From assembly GCA_948470475.1 (NCBI GenBank), contig OX419341.1, forward strand, positions 26,029,278-26,093,277: DNA of 64,000 bases. The letters are read 5' to 3'. Below the pieces are notes generated by a model. The model saw only the letters and a list, made by a program, of their open reading frames with translations. It was not told the DNA's origin and made no database searches. Positions 34,466 to 44,548 of the stretch are shown piece after piece; within the stretch, counting starts at the first letter, position 1; each line of letters starts with the position of its first letter. The stretch is from Galaxea fascicularis. Taxonomy: Eukaryota > Cnidaria > Anthozoa > Scleractinia > Euphylliidae. A program made the position numbers and the translations under genes.

Positions 34466-34769
34466 AACTGTTGTAATCTGTATAATTTCATAACTTTTTT
34501 TTTCTGCATTCGACATTGCCTATCTATTCTGTTTCATTTTGAGGGAGTTCGTAGCTCATAAACCCAGTGGTTTCTTTATGAGCTTCCTCGCCATTTTATT
34601 TCAAATTTCATAATTTGTATATTTATCTCTTATGAAATGGCAAATAAACTGAACTTAACTGAACTGAAAAATGAACATTAATGAAGTCTCGGTACAGGTA
34701 ATATATAAAGGAATGAAATGTACAGCTCTCACTTTGATATTTATCTTAATTTGTGGCAACGTCATGTGA

Positions 34770-35472
34770 GGTGAAGAAGAAGTAGACGCGGCGGTGCCGA
34801 GAATTCCCATAACCCAAGTGAAGCGTGTTTTACTTAAGAGCAAAAAAGTTCTAATTAAAGTGCAAAAACGTATACGAAAAGTTGTACCACATTCATCAAA
34901 GCTTCATGCATACTTAAGCTGGAAAAGCAGTGTGTACCATAGCATAAATAATGATTTCTTTGCAATTTCTGACCATAAGTATAAATCAGCTAAAAAGCAG
35001 AGGTTGAGCTTCAATGAAAAGCATTATACATCTAACTATTGCTGGTTTACAAAACAACAGAGGTTTTATTTACTCTTTGTACAAACAAGAACTCCAAAGC
35101 ACAAAAAGGCTGTTGCCTGTGTTTATATTGATGAACAGGGTTCAAAAAAATTTCAGTTCTCCTGTGTACAATTAATACGAGTGGCTCTTCATATAATAAC
35201 ATTAAGTGGAGATATAGAGGAGAATCCTGGGCTTTTCCCACAAACAAATAATGACAAGAAGCTGTTATGTTCCAAACCAGTCAATACAGTTTCATTATTA
35301 GAATCCAGATTATTAGACCTTGGTAGACTTCCAGTGAATGTATTGGGAGATGGAAACTGTTTTTTCCGTGCTGTGTCATGCCAGCTGTATAACACCCCTG
35401 AGTATCATTTCTATATACGCTTTCTTGGAGTTCAGCATCTTCTGCATAACCCTGAGCTTGGAGTACTTGGAG
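34770..35472 (+). pseudogene. Retroelement ORF fragment with 2A-like motif and OTU protease start
   Basis: The frame is open from 34770, after a TGA at 34767-34769, with no in-frame Met, so the start is missing or lies in an upstream exon. A basic N-terminal region (VKRVLLKSKKVLIKVQKRIR) is followed by a 2A-like element, GDIEENPGL at 35208-35234, then the OTU cysteine-protease nucleophile motif LGDGNCFFRA (about 35343-35372). The SINE at 35473 cuts the OTU domain and supplies the rest of the open frame to about 35648. 2A-like peptides at the start of non-LTR retrotransposon ORFs are documented, and OTU domains occur in several transposons. Canonical 2A ends NPGP; here the last residue is Leu, so ribosome skipping is probably lost. 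Probably a decayed retroelement copy. Confidence 0.72.
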
Positions 35473-35660
35473 GCACAGTGGCCTCATGGTTAGTGCCCTT
35501 GTCTCCAGATCGAGCAGTCCGGGTTCGATCCCTGGCCTGGGACACTGTGTTGTGTTGTGCACTTAACTCTCACAGTGCCTCTCTTCACCCAGGTGTAGAA
35601 ATAGGTACCAGCCAACTTAATGCTGCAGGTAACCCTGCAATGGACTAGCATCCCATCCAG
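35473..35660 (+). repeat. tRNA-headed SINE inside the OTU frame
   Basis: The head has GTGGCCTCATGGTTAGTGCC (A-box region) and GGGTTCGATCCC (B box). The body has GTGCACTTAACTCTCACAGT and GGTAACCCTGCAATGGACTA. It is a different family from the 18878/49402 SINEs. Confidence 0.8.
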
Positions 35661-36595
35661 GAGGGAGTAGAAATACTATATCAATTTTTCTCTGAAGCAA
35701 ACAATATCATGCAATTATACCATCACATGAATGAGCTGGCTCCAAGAGCCCTTTGATTCTTAGTCTTGTTTCGTGAGTATTTACTTCATTAGGTGGAATT
35801 TTAATGTTCTGTACAATAATGTTATTTATAGAATCTATCACAATGTTATTTTTAAGTGAAACTGATGAGATGCAGTGATTCTGCTTTATCAGTCAATAAA
35901 GTGGGTCCCCTATACCACTTTGCAAATAATAATGATAATCATAATAATAATAGTAATATTCTTTATTGCCAAAAGATAAAAGTACATATCTTTTGTTACA
36001 TTCCGTCAATAAAAATCTACCCTAAAAAACTAAACTAGTTAAACTACAAATTGATAATCTAAATGCTACCTAGAAACTACATCATCTTGTGTTTAAAAAT
36101 CAGTCTATTTACATAAGATGTCATAAATCGTTCGGTATTAACCTTGGGGAGGGCACTCTGTTTTTTACGCAGATTATATTTTTTTTCTTTTGTTGGTGGA
36201 AAATGCATTCACGTAAACTGAAATATTAAGACTTTTCACACGTCATGGATAATTCCCAAAACTTCGTAGACGTTCACGTAAAAATTGGGTAATTCACATT
36301 TCACGTTAAATTGAAAAATACATCACAGATTAATGGTCCACGTCCAGTAACCTGTAAAAGCTGTTTACGCTCCAAAGGTAGCTCGTTTTTCTTGTAATCT
36401 CATTGTCATTGTCTCATTGTGATTGAGGGCAAAGGTAACTGCCTTGTATTTCATCGTTTCTTGTCAGACGGTTCTGTGTCATACACCTTTCCCGTTATCT
36501 CGAGCTCATGCTCTCATGTACCTGTCAGAAAACTAAAAATAACTTCAAATTAATTCACGCAAAACAAGTTCACTCAAGAATCAAGTCTTCATTAA
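35661..36595. other. AT-rich, no gene seen
   Basis: Contains a short (AAT/AATAAT)n stretch near 35925-35955. No recognisable coding sequence or element ends. Confidence 0.4.
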
Positions 36596-36860
36596 AGCCC
36601 GCCGCACACGTGAGGAAAGAGCTGAGCAAAATTCCTCGCGAGGCAGTTAGCTCAGCCGTTTCCTCACGTGTGCGGCAAATTTTCGGTGAGAAATTCGCCT
36701 CGCGAGGCGATGAGGAAAATATCAAACATGTTTGATACTTTTTTATCGCCTCGCGAGGCGAATTTCTCACTGAAAATTTGCCGCACACGTGAGGAAACGG
36801 CTGAGCTAACTGCCTCGCGAGGAATTTTGCTCAGCTCTTTCCTCACGTGTGCGGCGGGCT
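36596..36860. mobile_element. Nested palindromic MITE with TAA duplication
   Basis: 265 bp bounded by AGCCCGCCGCACACGTGAGG and its reverse complement, with TAA on both flanks (36593-36595 and 36861-36863). It contains inner palindromes CCTCGCGAGG and a second inverted pair of the GCCGCACACGTGAGGAAA block, so it can fold as a double-armed structure. A 3-bp TWA duplication suits a PIF/Harbinger-type MITE. Confidence 0.92.
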
Positions 36861-37660
36861 TAACGTGTCACGCTTATTTCAAAAACCACTTTCACGCGCA
36901 CGTGAAAGTGGTCTTGATTTGGGCAATCACGAATCACGAATAAATAAAAAACCTAAATCACATTTCACTGAAAAAAGTAATAGGGGGACCCTCAATAAAT
37001 ACTGGCAGTAAAAAGAAGAAGTAAGGTAGAAGTGTGTCATCTAATATCAAAAGTTGACTGAAAGAATATTGTTAGCTTACAAAAATAGAGTCCTTTTATC
37101 AAATAGCTCTTCTGGATCGCATTATTTTCACAGTCTTTGCAGCGTGCAGGGCGCTTTGAATCTCCTCACCTTTCGATCTTCCAAGGATAACTTAGCGAAA
37201 AGTTAGAGGAAAAACGGAACAAACTAAAATGTGGCCATTGAATACAAACTGAGTAACAGAAATGTCCGCTATAAAATTCAGTTTCGTTTTAATGTGCCGA
37301 TAATTGATCCTTTAGCCCCTTCGGACCAATTTTTAATTTCTCGTTATAGAAACACTGCTCAATCAAGCATCGGGTTGTGAGAAAAAAGGAAGTGATCAAC
37401 AAGTAACAAAGGTCTTGATAATTTAACAAATTTTCATCATCGTTACCATGCATGGAAATGCATGGAGAGAGGTGGAGAATATACATGATGGTGTAAGTGT
37501 TTAAACGGGGTTAAAACGACTTTTATAAAAAAAATGTTTGAACTTTTGTTAAAAAGAGTGTTGTGTCCCGGTATCTACAGTTGAATGAAGGCGTCATAAC
37601 TTTCAGATCTTAGTTTTTTACACGAGCTGAAGAATTATCGAGAGTTAATTGTCAGGGATC

Positions 37661-38073
37661 GAGGCCCCATTAGGAAGGAAGGAGGGTCTGAGTATCCCGT
37701 GTACAATCAATTTTTGGCCCAAATATCCCTTATCCCGTTAATTCCTGTGGTTTGTATCCCTATAATGCAAGGCACTACTGATCACGTCATCACCGGTAAT
37801 GTGTTTGGATACTAAATATTGACAAACTATCTGGAAGGGCCGATATTGGCAGGTATTGTCAATGTTTGATGCAAAATATAAATAATCGCATTGGCAAGTA
37901 TATTTTTTCACTTTTTGCACCTTCAAAATTGATCAATGGACCTATTTTAGACTATTTTATTCTTTTAAAAAACCGGAGATAACTTTTTAAATATCCCGCA
38001 TTCCGTTAAATCCCGTATCCCTATAATTTTTTACCAAAACAACCCGTATCCCGATAACCCCTAATAGGCCCTC
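37661..38073. mobile_element. MITE with GAGGCCC(C)ATTAGG termini
   Basis: GAGGCCCCATTAGG at the left pairs with CCTAATAGGCCCTC at the right. Subterminal TATCCCGT / ATCCCTATAAT motifs occur in several copies near both ends. No coding capacity. Confidence 0.75.
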
Positions 38074-38313
38074 AGGATCATTTGCCTCAAGTTAGGAATA
38101 CTAGGATGACGTCTCTTAAGGGCAGCAAAACACCGTTACATTACCATTCTTTGGTTCAAAGAAACACATGCAAGAGCCACTTTACATTCTCAAATTATAG
38201 TACACAAAACTCAAAATCAATAATCGACTACACTGATAGCCATGCCCTTTTAATCATCACTCAACTCCCTATAACCTCTGGAAGGAGCTGACCCATGAAA
38301 GACAATTATCTTG

Positions 38314-40389
38314 TTAGCAGAACAAAGTCACAAGTAGGAGGCTCGATGAAATCACAAAACCTGGGAAAACACGAAAGTTGCTTGAGGAACTTCGTCTGCG
38401 TATTATTATAGGATAATCAATTGTTCTTGAGTCGGAAACCAGGGGACATTTGCTGTAATACTGTAAGACAAATTTCTCTGCGTAGTTTCTTTCTTTCCCG
38501 GGAGTTTTCATCCAATCAATGTCAGAGCACTGGGGGGAGTTCAAACGCAAAAGTTGGTTGTTGTCTGTATCATACCACATGCAGTTGATAAGTTCGGTTT
38601 TGTCATTACGAATCAAGAAGAATTCGCCGAGTTTCCACGCTTTTCCTAAACAAGTAAACGAGACATCAGACAACTGACAGCTTGGATCGTACTTTGCGTT
38701 AAATTTGAACGGGATGTCGCACCCAAACTGCACACGAGATGCTGGGCCACTGCACTCACTCTGGTTGCCATACACCGTCTTGAAGTGGTAAACTCCTCTG
38801 CCTTGGGTTGGGAGGGGACATTGCAGTTGAATTCTCGTTGGATGCTTTGTTATGATTTTTTCAATATTGCGGCCCCAGATGGGGTGAGGATCCCTCATAT
38901 AGGGAAGCCAACTGGAGCAGAAATGTTTCTGAACGTGATACCTGAAGTATTCTTCGGAGTTTGGCACACTAGAAATTGGCACACTTTGCGACATTCGGTA
39001 AATTAAGACATCATTTTCGATGATATTAGTAACACCAAACCGAGTTACTCTAGGACGACACCCGTTTGAGAAAGTTGATATCAACAGATAGTCATCAATG
39101 TGGAATTTCGCTCTCCCCCGTCCAGGCCATCTTCCTGTCACTAATGAGCTGCACTTGTATGGAGCTTGTCGCTGAAAGATATGCTGTTGCTTACAGTGAA
39201 ATTTTCCGTAGGGGGAGATAATGACTTCTGTCTCGTTTATAACAACGGTTTGAAGTTTATTATGTTGGGAAATTTCTTTCCAAAACCCCTGAAATTGATT
39301 CGGAAAGATGCATTTTGTTTCGTTTATCTCAGATGGAAACCTCACTGGTTCGTCAACATTCACCTTCCGCTTCAATTTCATACGGAGGAGTATTGAGTCC
39401 GCGATCACTTTCCGCGTTCGCCAGCAAGTCGGTTGATTGTAAATCTCCAACTGAAATTCTTCACCGCTTTCCTGTATGACTTTATGTAACCTAACGCAGA
39501 GAAAATCTGACTCAAGGCTATCAGAGAATGCGTTTCTTCTCATAAGTTGGCGTTTGACAATAAAATATGTGAAGCGTCTGTCGTTCCAGGCTGCACTATA
39601 ACAGTAGAGAACTAGCTGATAGCGCTCAATATCTATAGCACGTTCTTCCTTTCTTAGAAAACAATCTTTCTGTTCAGGCACCTGAATCACAAGACCCTCT
39701 TTTCCCAAGCAGTCGGACTCGAAAATCGCGGCCGAATCAGTGGTATTGTCATAGAGGCACTGTTTATCCGTTTCTCCGTTGAACAGCTGCATAATTTGAA
39801 ATCCTCCATTCAATTCCGCGGGGCAGTCGGCCACCTCTTCGAAGGTGTTTAGTATCAAAGGATTATCATTAATCACTAAATCGCTCGCATTGCAGACTAC
39901 ACTTGTGTGGTTTACCTTCCACGCAGACTGCTCATATCCGATCACATTTCGTCCCCTCTTCCGAAACCTAAAACAGGAGTATTTCACGTTTGAATCAGTT
40001 TTGCTTGTTGTATTCTTAGATGAAACTATGAAAATATGCGGTGCAAGTTTCTGCCAACAGTAGAGCTGTTGACTGTCTCTGGACTCCACAGTAAAGATAT
40101 CAACTTTGCCTCCTTGAAATATCCACGTACGTTCTCCGCTTCTCGCTCTGCTGCCGTCGTTCGTAACTTTGTGGAAAACACTAGTTCCAACATGTGTGAT
40201 TCGTTTTCCTTGAGACCAATGTCGACAATGTTTGCTTGCTTCTAAGCATGATTCTTGCAGAAAACTTGGGAAGGAGCATGTTGTTGTTCTTCTCGATACA
40301 CCTTGTAGGTTGGCGCGTGATCTTGAAAGCCCCATACCCAAACAAACCATCAGATAAAGGCACAGATGTGTTCGTCTCACGGAATCCAT
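38314..40389 (-). CDS. Intronless 691-aa secreted, probably GPI-anchored cysteine-rich protein
   Basis: A single uninterrupted frame. I chose ATG 40389 because it opens directly on a signal peptide (DSVRRTHLCLYLMVCLGMG). The mature part is rich in Cys and potential N-glycosylation sites, with recurrent modules of the type C-x-F-P and F-x-C-x-x-Q (for example GKFHCKQQHIF, TKCIFPNQF, CSFPSFL). The last 20 or so residues are hydrophobic (FPGFVISSSLLLVTLFC), with no basic tail after them, which is typical of a GPI-anchor signal. The layout recalls large uncharacterised invertebrate ectodomain proteins with domains of the DUF7042-DUF7045 group; that link is from memory and tentative. The lack of introns contrasts with most other genes here and could mean a retrocopy origin. 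Confidence 0.85.
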   Translation of the reverse strand: MDSVRRTHLCLYLMVCLGMGLSRSRANLQGVSRRTTTCSFPSFLQESCLEASKHCRHWSQGKRITHVGTSVFHKVTNDGSRARSGERTWIFQGGKVDIFTVESRDSQQLYCWQKLAPHIFIVSSKNTTSKTDSNVKYSCFRFRKRGRNVIGYEQSAWKVNHTSVVCNASDLVINDNPLILNTFEEVADCPAELNGGFQIMQLFNGETDKQCLYDNTTDSAAIFESDCLGKEGLVIQVPEQKDCFLRKEERAIDIERYQLVLYCYSAAWNDRRFTYFIVKRQLMRRNAFSDSLESDFLCVRLHKVIQESGEEFQLEIYNQPTCWRTRKVIADSILLRMKLKRKVNVDEPVRFPSEINETKCIFPNQFQGFWKEISQHNKLQTVVINETEVIISPYGKFHCKQQHIFQRQAPYKCSSLVTGRWPGRGRAKFHIDDYLLISTFSNGCRPRVTRFGVTNIIENDVLIYRMSQSVPISSVPNSEEYFRYHVQKHFCSSWLPYMRDPHPIWGRNIEKIITKHPTRIQLQCPLPTQGRGVYHFKTVYGNQSECSGPASRVQFGCDIPFKFNAKYDPSCQLSDVSFTCLGKAWKLGEFFLIRNDKTELINCMWYDTDNNQLLRLNSPQCSDIDWMKTPGKERNYAEKFVLQYYSKCPLVSDSRTIDYPIIIRRRSSSSNFRVFPGFVISSSLLLVTLFC

Positions 40390-40636
40390 TTTGCAGCGGC
40401 TTTGGAGTGCTACCATGCGGAACACAATCTTTATTTTGTCTAAACCTACGTACTTCAACCGCAAACGTTTGTTTATTAACAGTCATTCACTTTTGTGAGA
40501 TAAGCAATTCGTCACCGCAAGTTGCCCATGTTTTATGCCACTTACTGTATAAGCTGACGTATCAGTTTCACCGATTACCCCCTTTTAACCCCACTTTGAA
40601 GCTGCTCTGAAGTATGAACATGACTGTGACATTTGT

Positions 40637-40830
40637 TCCAGGGGCGGATCCAGGGGGGGAGGGGTGGATTGGGTGGCTAGCCACCCCCCTTCGGAGAAGC
40701 CCACCACTGATAAAAATCTGATACGCGAAAAAAAGGAAATACATACATGGGTCCCATAAAATATAGTATATTTGGTGGCCGACTGTATCAGCCACCCCCC
40801 ATTAAAAAATCCTATTGTAGATCCGCACCT
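40637..40830 (-). mobile_element. Short DNA element with CAGG...CCTG termini, copy 2
   Basis: Reverse-oriented copy of 3270-3450, bounded by CAGGGGCGGATCCAGG and GATCCGCACCTG. It shares GGCTAGCCACCC and the ATACAGTCGGCC / GGCCGACTGTAT block. It lies about 250 bp upstream of the 691-aa gene's start. Confidence 0.85.
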
Positions 40831-40839
40831 GAAGGAATG

Positions 40840-43800
40840 AAACCTCAATAAAGGTATGCCCTGTGGGAGATTCTGATTAATTATAATCCTGAGTTCAAAA
40901 CATTGGTGGCGTACGCAGTCGGTGGGCGCAAAGGTGGCAGCACCTGAACAAAGGTAATCTTATTACTGGTTTATGCATTACCGCTGTCAAACGAGGCGGA
41001 GCGAGCCTTGGCTCGACCAAGAGAGGGCCCTGGGGTCGAGAATAGCAGCCAGGTCTTGCCTTTTGTCACGAATGATGACCCCGCTGTCAACAACCTCCAT
41101 TAAAGATGAGGTTTTTACTTCGAGAGTTAAGAGCTGATATGTTTGTCTTACTACGGATGAAATCTATTGATGAGAAACAAAAAAATATTTCAGGAATAGA
41201 CCCGAGTAAGATTCATGACGATTAGGAGAAGCAGTTACTAGTACATAACAGAAAACAACTGACAGATAGTGCAGATTGGTCCCCAAGACGTTTGAAACCT
41301 TAAAGCTGTTTTAGTTGTAAAATGATCTGAGTAAGCAAAGGCCCATGAAATACCTAGCCTATTTATTCTTGATTTAACGTTTGACCGAGTTCAAGGCGTA
41401 TCATGCAGCTTGTCTACCAGGAACAATCCGCTGATCAAGGTGCCATTGAATGACATTCAGACATTCATGAGTCACATCCGTTATTCATCATTCTCGGGTT
41501 TCTCAGGGAACAACGCAATGACCAGCCACCAGTTATATTGTTAGCTCAGTTCAGGTAGGACACCGCAGAGACCATGGCGGTTCCCAATTCTGCACAAGCC
41601 ACAACACTTTTTTCTTAAAGCTTATCTTTTATGATTTAATTACCTTGATAACAGCGAGGGTCCTTTTGCATCTTGAGGTCAGCTTCGCGGTTGTTTAGAT
41701 TAAGTTTTCGAACGAAGTGACTTATTTCAAATAAAAACTGTGACGTTTCTATGGCCTCTCGCCTCAGTCATAGTATATCCGGGGATGCAGCCATTAAATT
41801 AAAAGCATCTAGTCAAAGAACATGGCTGACAAAAAAGACGCCCGCGAACGAGTTGTGCAAGCGGAAAAAAAGGAGAAAAAACTATAGAAAACTGGGCCAT
41901 TTTTTTTTAGCCCTTTCAGTGATTTTTAGCCCTCGCCATTGCACTTCTTCAGCTATTATTTTCTCTCTAAGCTAAGGTGCTTTCTGAATTTGATATTCTG
42001 TTCCAGATGGAGTCATAAGAAGAACCAACATAGATTTCCGTCCGATACTTGAGCTATCCGTCGGAACAATGAATAGTTTTTTCACCTCCTTTCATTGCCA
42101 GCTGCATATGATTCTTCTTTAGGGATCTCAACTCAAGATCTCTCTTTTTCCCACGATTTCGCGAAAATTATCCTCTCCACTGATTTCCTTACGTTTGCCA
42201 ATATTCTTGCCGGATGAAGATGTCTCAGATTCCATGAACATTCTTTTCAAGCCACAAGTTTAAATTACTTTTCGCACATCTGAGAACCATACCAATATTG
42301 TTTTTGCACTAAAGTTGACAACAGTTAATGCAGCCAGAAATATAATGATGACTTGGACTGCTAGATAAAATTTTTCGCTTAATCAACGGTTTTAGTCTCA
42401 TCTGTATGCTCGCTTAGCGAGGTCTTTTTCCCGTAACGGCAATCGCCGTTCCGAAAGACTCCTTATATACATAATTTGTCTTCAAGACACACTACGTTAG
42501 TTATTTTCATTGTAAATATCCTCCATTGGGACAACGAAAAATTCTTGACAATAGTGTGTAATTCGAAAATCCGGTATCGACTGATAGACTCATGTCGTGA
42601 ATCAGATCGAGAAAATCGTTCACTTCTCGTTCAGAAAGGATTCTCGATGCTCGTGTAAGTCATCCCGAAAAAAGTGCATTCTTAACGGTGGAAATGCACT
42701 TCTTATGACAAAGTCTCAGTCAAACACATTCGTCCCGTGACTGTTTAATTTCAATTTTATTTTATGGCCACCTTCACAAGATTTCCGCATATATTGCACA
42801 GACAACAAGTGTGCGGCCCATAAGAGCCACTAGACGGTAACTGCTAAACGTGTCACCCCCCACCGTATCTCTTAATTAAAATCTTCATTGCGTTTAAACT
42901 ATAAATATTGGTCCTTGAGCGCATACTAAAAAGTTTTATTATAGTGAAAATGAGTATTTGATATTGCCATGAGATGTAACCTGAACGCTCGCTTTATACG
43001 CGAATTGTCTGGTTTACTCGAGTTCTCCTTTGTCAAACAACGTGACTTCAAGTACTCTCTTAGTTTTGTGCTGCTCCCAATTACAATAATGATCTATAAA
43101 AAGGAGAAAGTTTACTCGCAACGCCAACAGCCTGTTTCTGCCAAGTCCGAGCCGCAAAGGAAACGGTGAGTGTGGGCGGGAAAATTCAGAGAAACACGTT
43201 TATATTTTCCTTTAGTTAAACAGCATGGGCAATTTTCTTAGAAATTGTACGGGATTAGAAAAGCGGTGAATGCGATAACTTTGTTGTTTAGTTCAGCAGG
43301 GCCGGGGATTATGAGAAAATAAAAATTCGTAAAAAAAGAATTAATTCTCAAACTTTGAGGTTCATAGTATCCTGATGAAACTGTGGTATAAAAATTCTCT
43401 TTTTCATTTATACGTATTCCCTTAATTTACAAACAAGTATATATTTTTACCTTTTGTACCAATAGCTTACAGACTGTTGTGTTGTGGCGAATGTGCTCAT
43501 TCTGTTTCTCAAATTAAAGTTTGCATGGCGACGGTTCTTCTTGTCTTCTTTCCCAAGCTCAATCGACAAACCTTATTTTATGCTGTTGGCTTCTCAGAAA
43601 CTTGAGTTGGAACGAAGAAGAAAAAACGAATTTCAATACTCGCTCAAAATGCGGTCCAAATTTTCTGTTGTGTGTGATTCCTGTAGCCCATGGGCAACGA
43701 GATAGCAGCTCTTGCCGTGTATGGTGGACGAACGATGACATAAAGAGTTTTTCGCTGAGTCTGTAATTTTCAGCTGTTTCTTTGTCAGTGATTGTTTCAA

Positions 43801-44548
43801 TACGTATTTTGTATTTCGGTAAACAGTGCAAGTTGTTCTTAGAAACTGCATAGTAGAGTTCAGAAATTTGACCAGGGCCTGGTGGGAGTTTCAAAAGTTT
43901 TGAAAATTATATGTAGTAGATAAAATATGAGCGGGAGATTTGTATGGGCGTTTACAATGGCGAGCCGATAGGCGAGCCATTGTGAACGTCCATACAGATC
44001 GGACGCGAATATTTTATCCTGCCTGTGAAATGAATACATTAAATTGAATGCAATATTTCATCGCATTTTGTTTTGTATGTTATATATTCTGTTTTAACCT
44101 GTAAAATTAAATTCTATGATGAAAATATGTCAATTTTGTTATTCATTTTAATTAGTAGAGATCTGTATCAAAAGTTAATTCTACTGTTGATTTGTATTGG
44201 GGTTTATAGTTGTGTACATGTGATCTGAATACTGTGCTGGGATTGGTTTACACCCTCATGAATAATTAATAACTTTTACAAAGTAAAGTTATCAGCTAAA
44301 GAATCAAAATGGACTTCATTAGAGGTCAGAACACACCCTCCATTTATTGAGATTTTGAGTTCATAATATGGTTTGTCGGCCCGTTAGCTACCGGGACTTT
44401 CGAGAAACGGGTCATTAGGATAATCCAGAAGGACCAAACTGAATAAAGTCGCTTTGGCCAGTTACAATTACCAATGTAGCGTCACGTATCACTTTGTTGG
44501 TTTTTATTTTAGGGGTAGTGAGTTAAAGAACGTGTTCCACGGTCGGAA
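40840..44548. other. 3.7 kb without a convincing gene
   Basis: Short open frames only. The best candidate exon is 42969-43166 on the plus strand, about 66 codons closing at an AAACG|GTGAGT donor (frame begins MRCNLNARFIRELSGL), but I found no partner exon and no homology. A palindrome sits at 43921-44017. A minus-strand frame at 43559-43894 has no domain. The rest is AT-rich. Confidence 0.4.
43921..44017. mobile_element. Short palindromic element
   Basis: About 97 bp: AAAATATGAGCGGGAGATTTG...TTTACAATGGCGAGCC pairs with GGCGAGCCATTGTGAACG...GACGCGAATATTTT. Arms are imperfect and the loop is very short (near 43969). Confidence 0.75.

Noticed and set aside
36508..36943. Several mirror-image open frames with CGKFSVRNSPREA
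   Set aside because: All are translations of the nested palindrome at 36596-36860.
43484..43894. Overlapping open frames on both strands
   Set aside because: No domain on either strand and no consistent splice partners.
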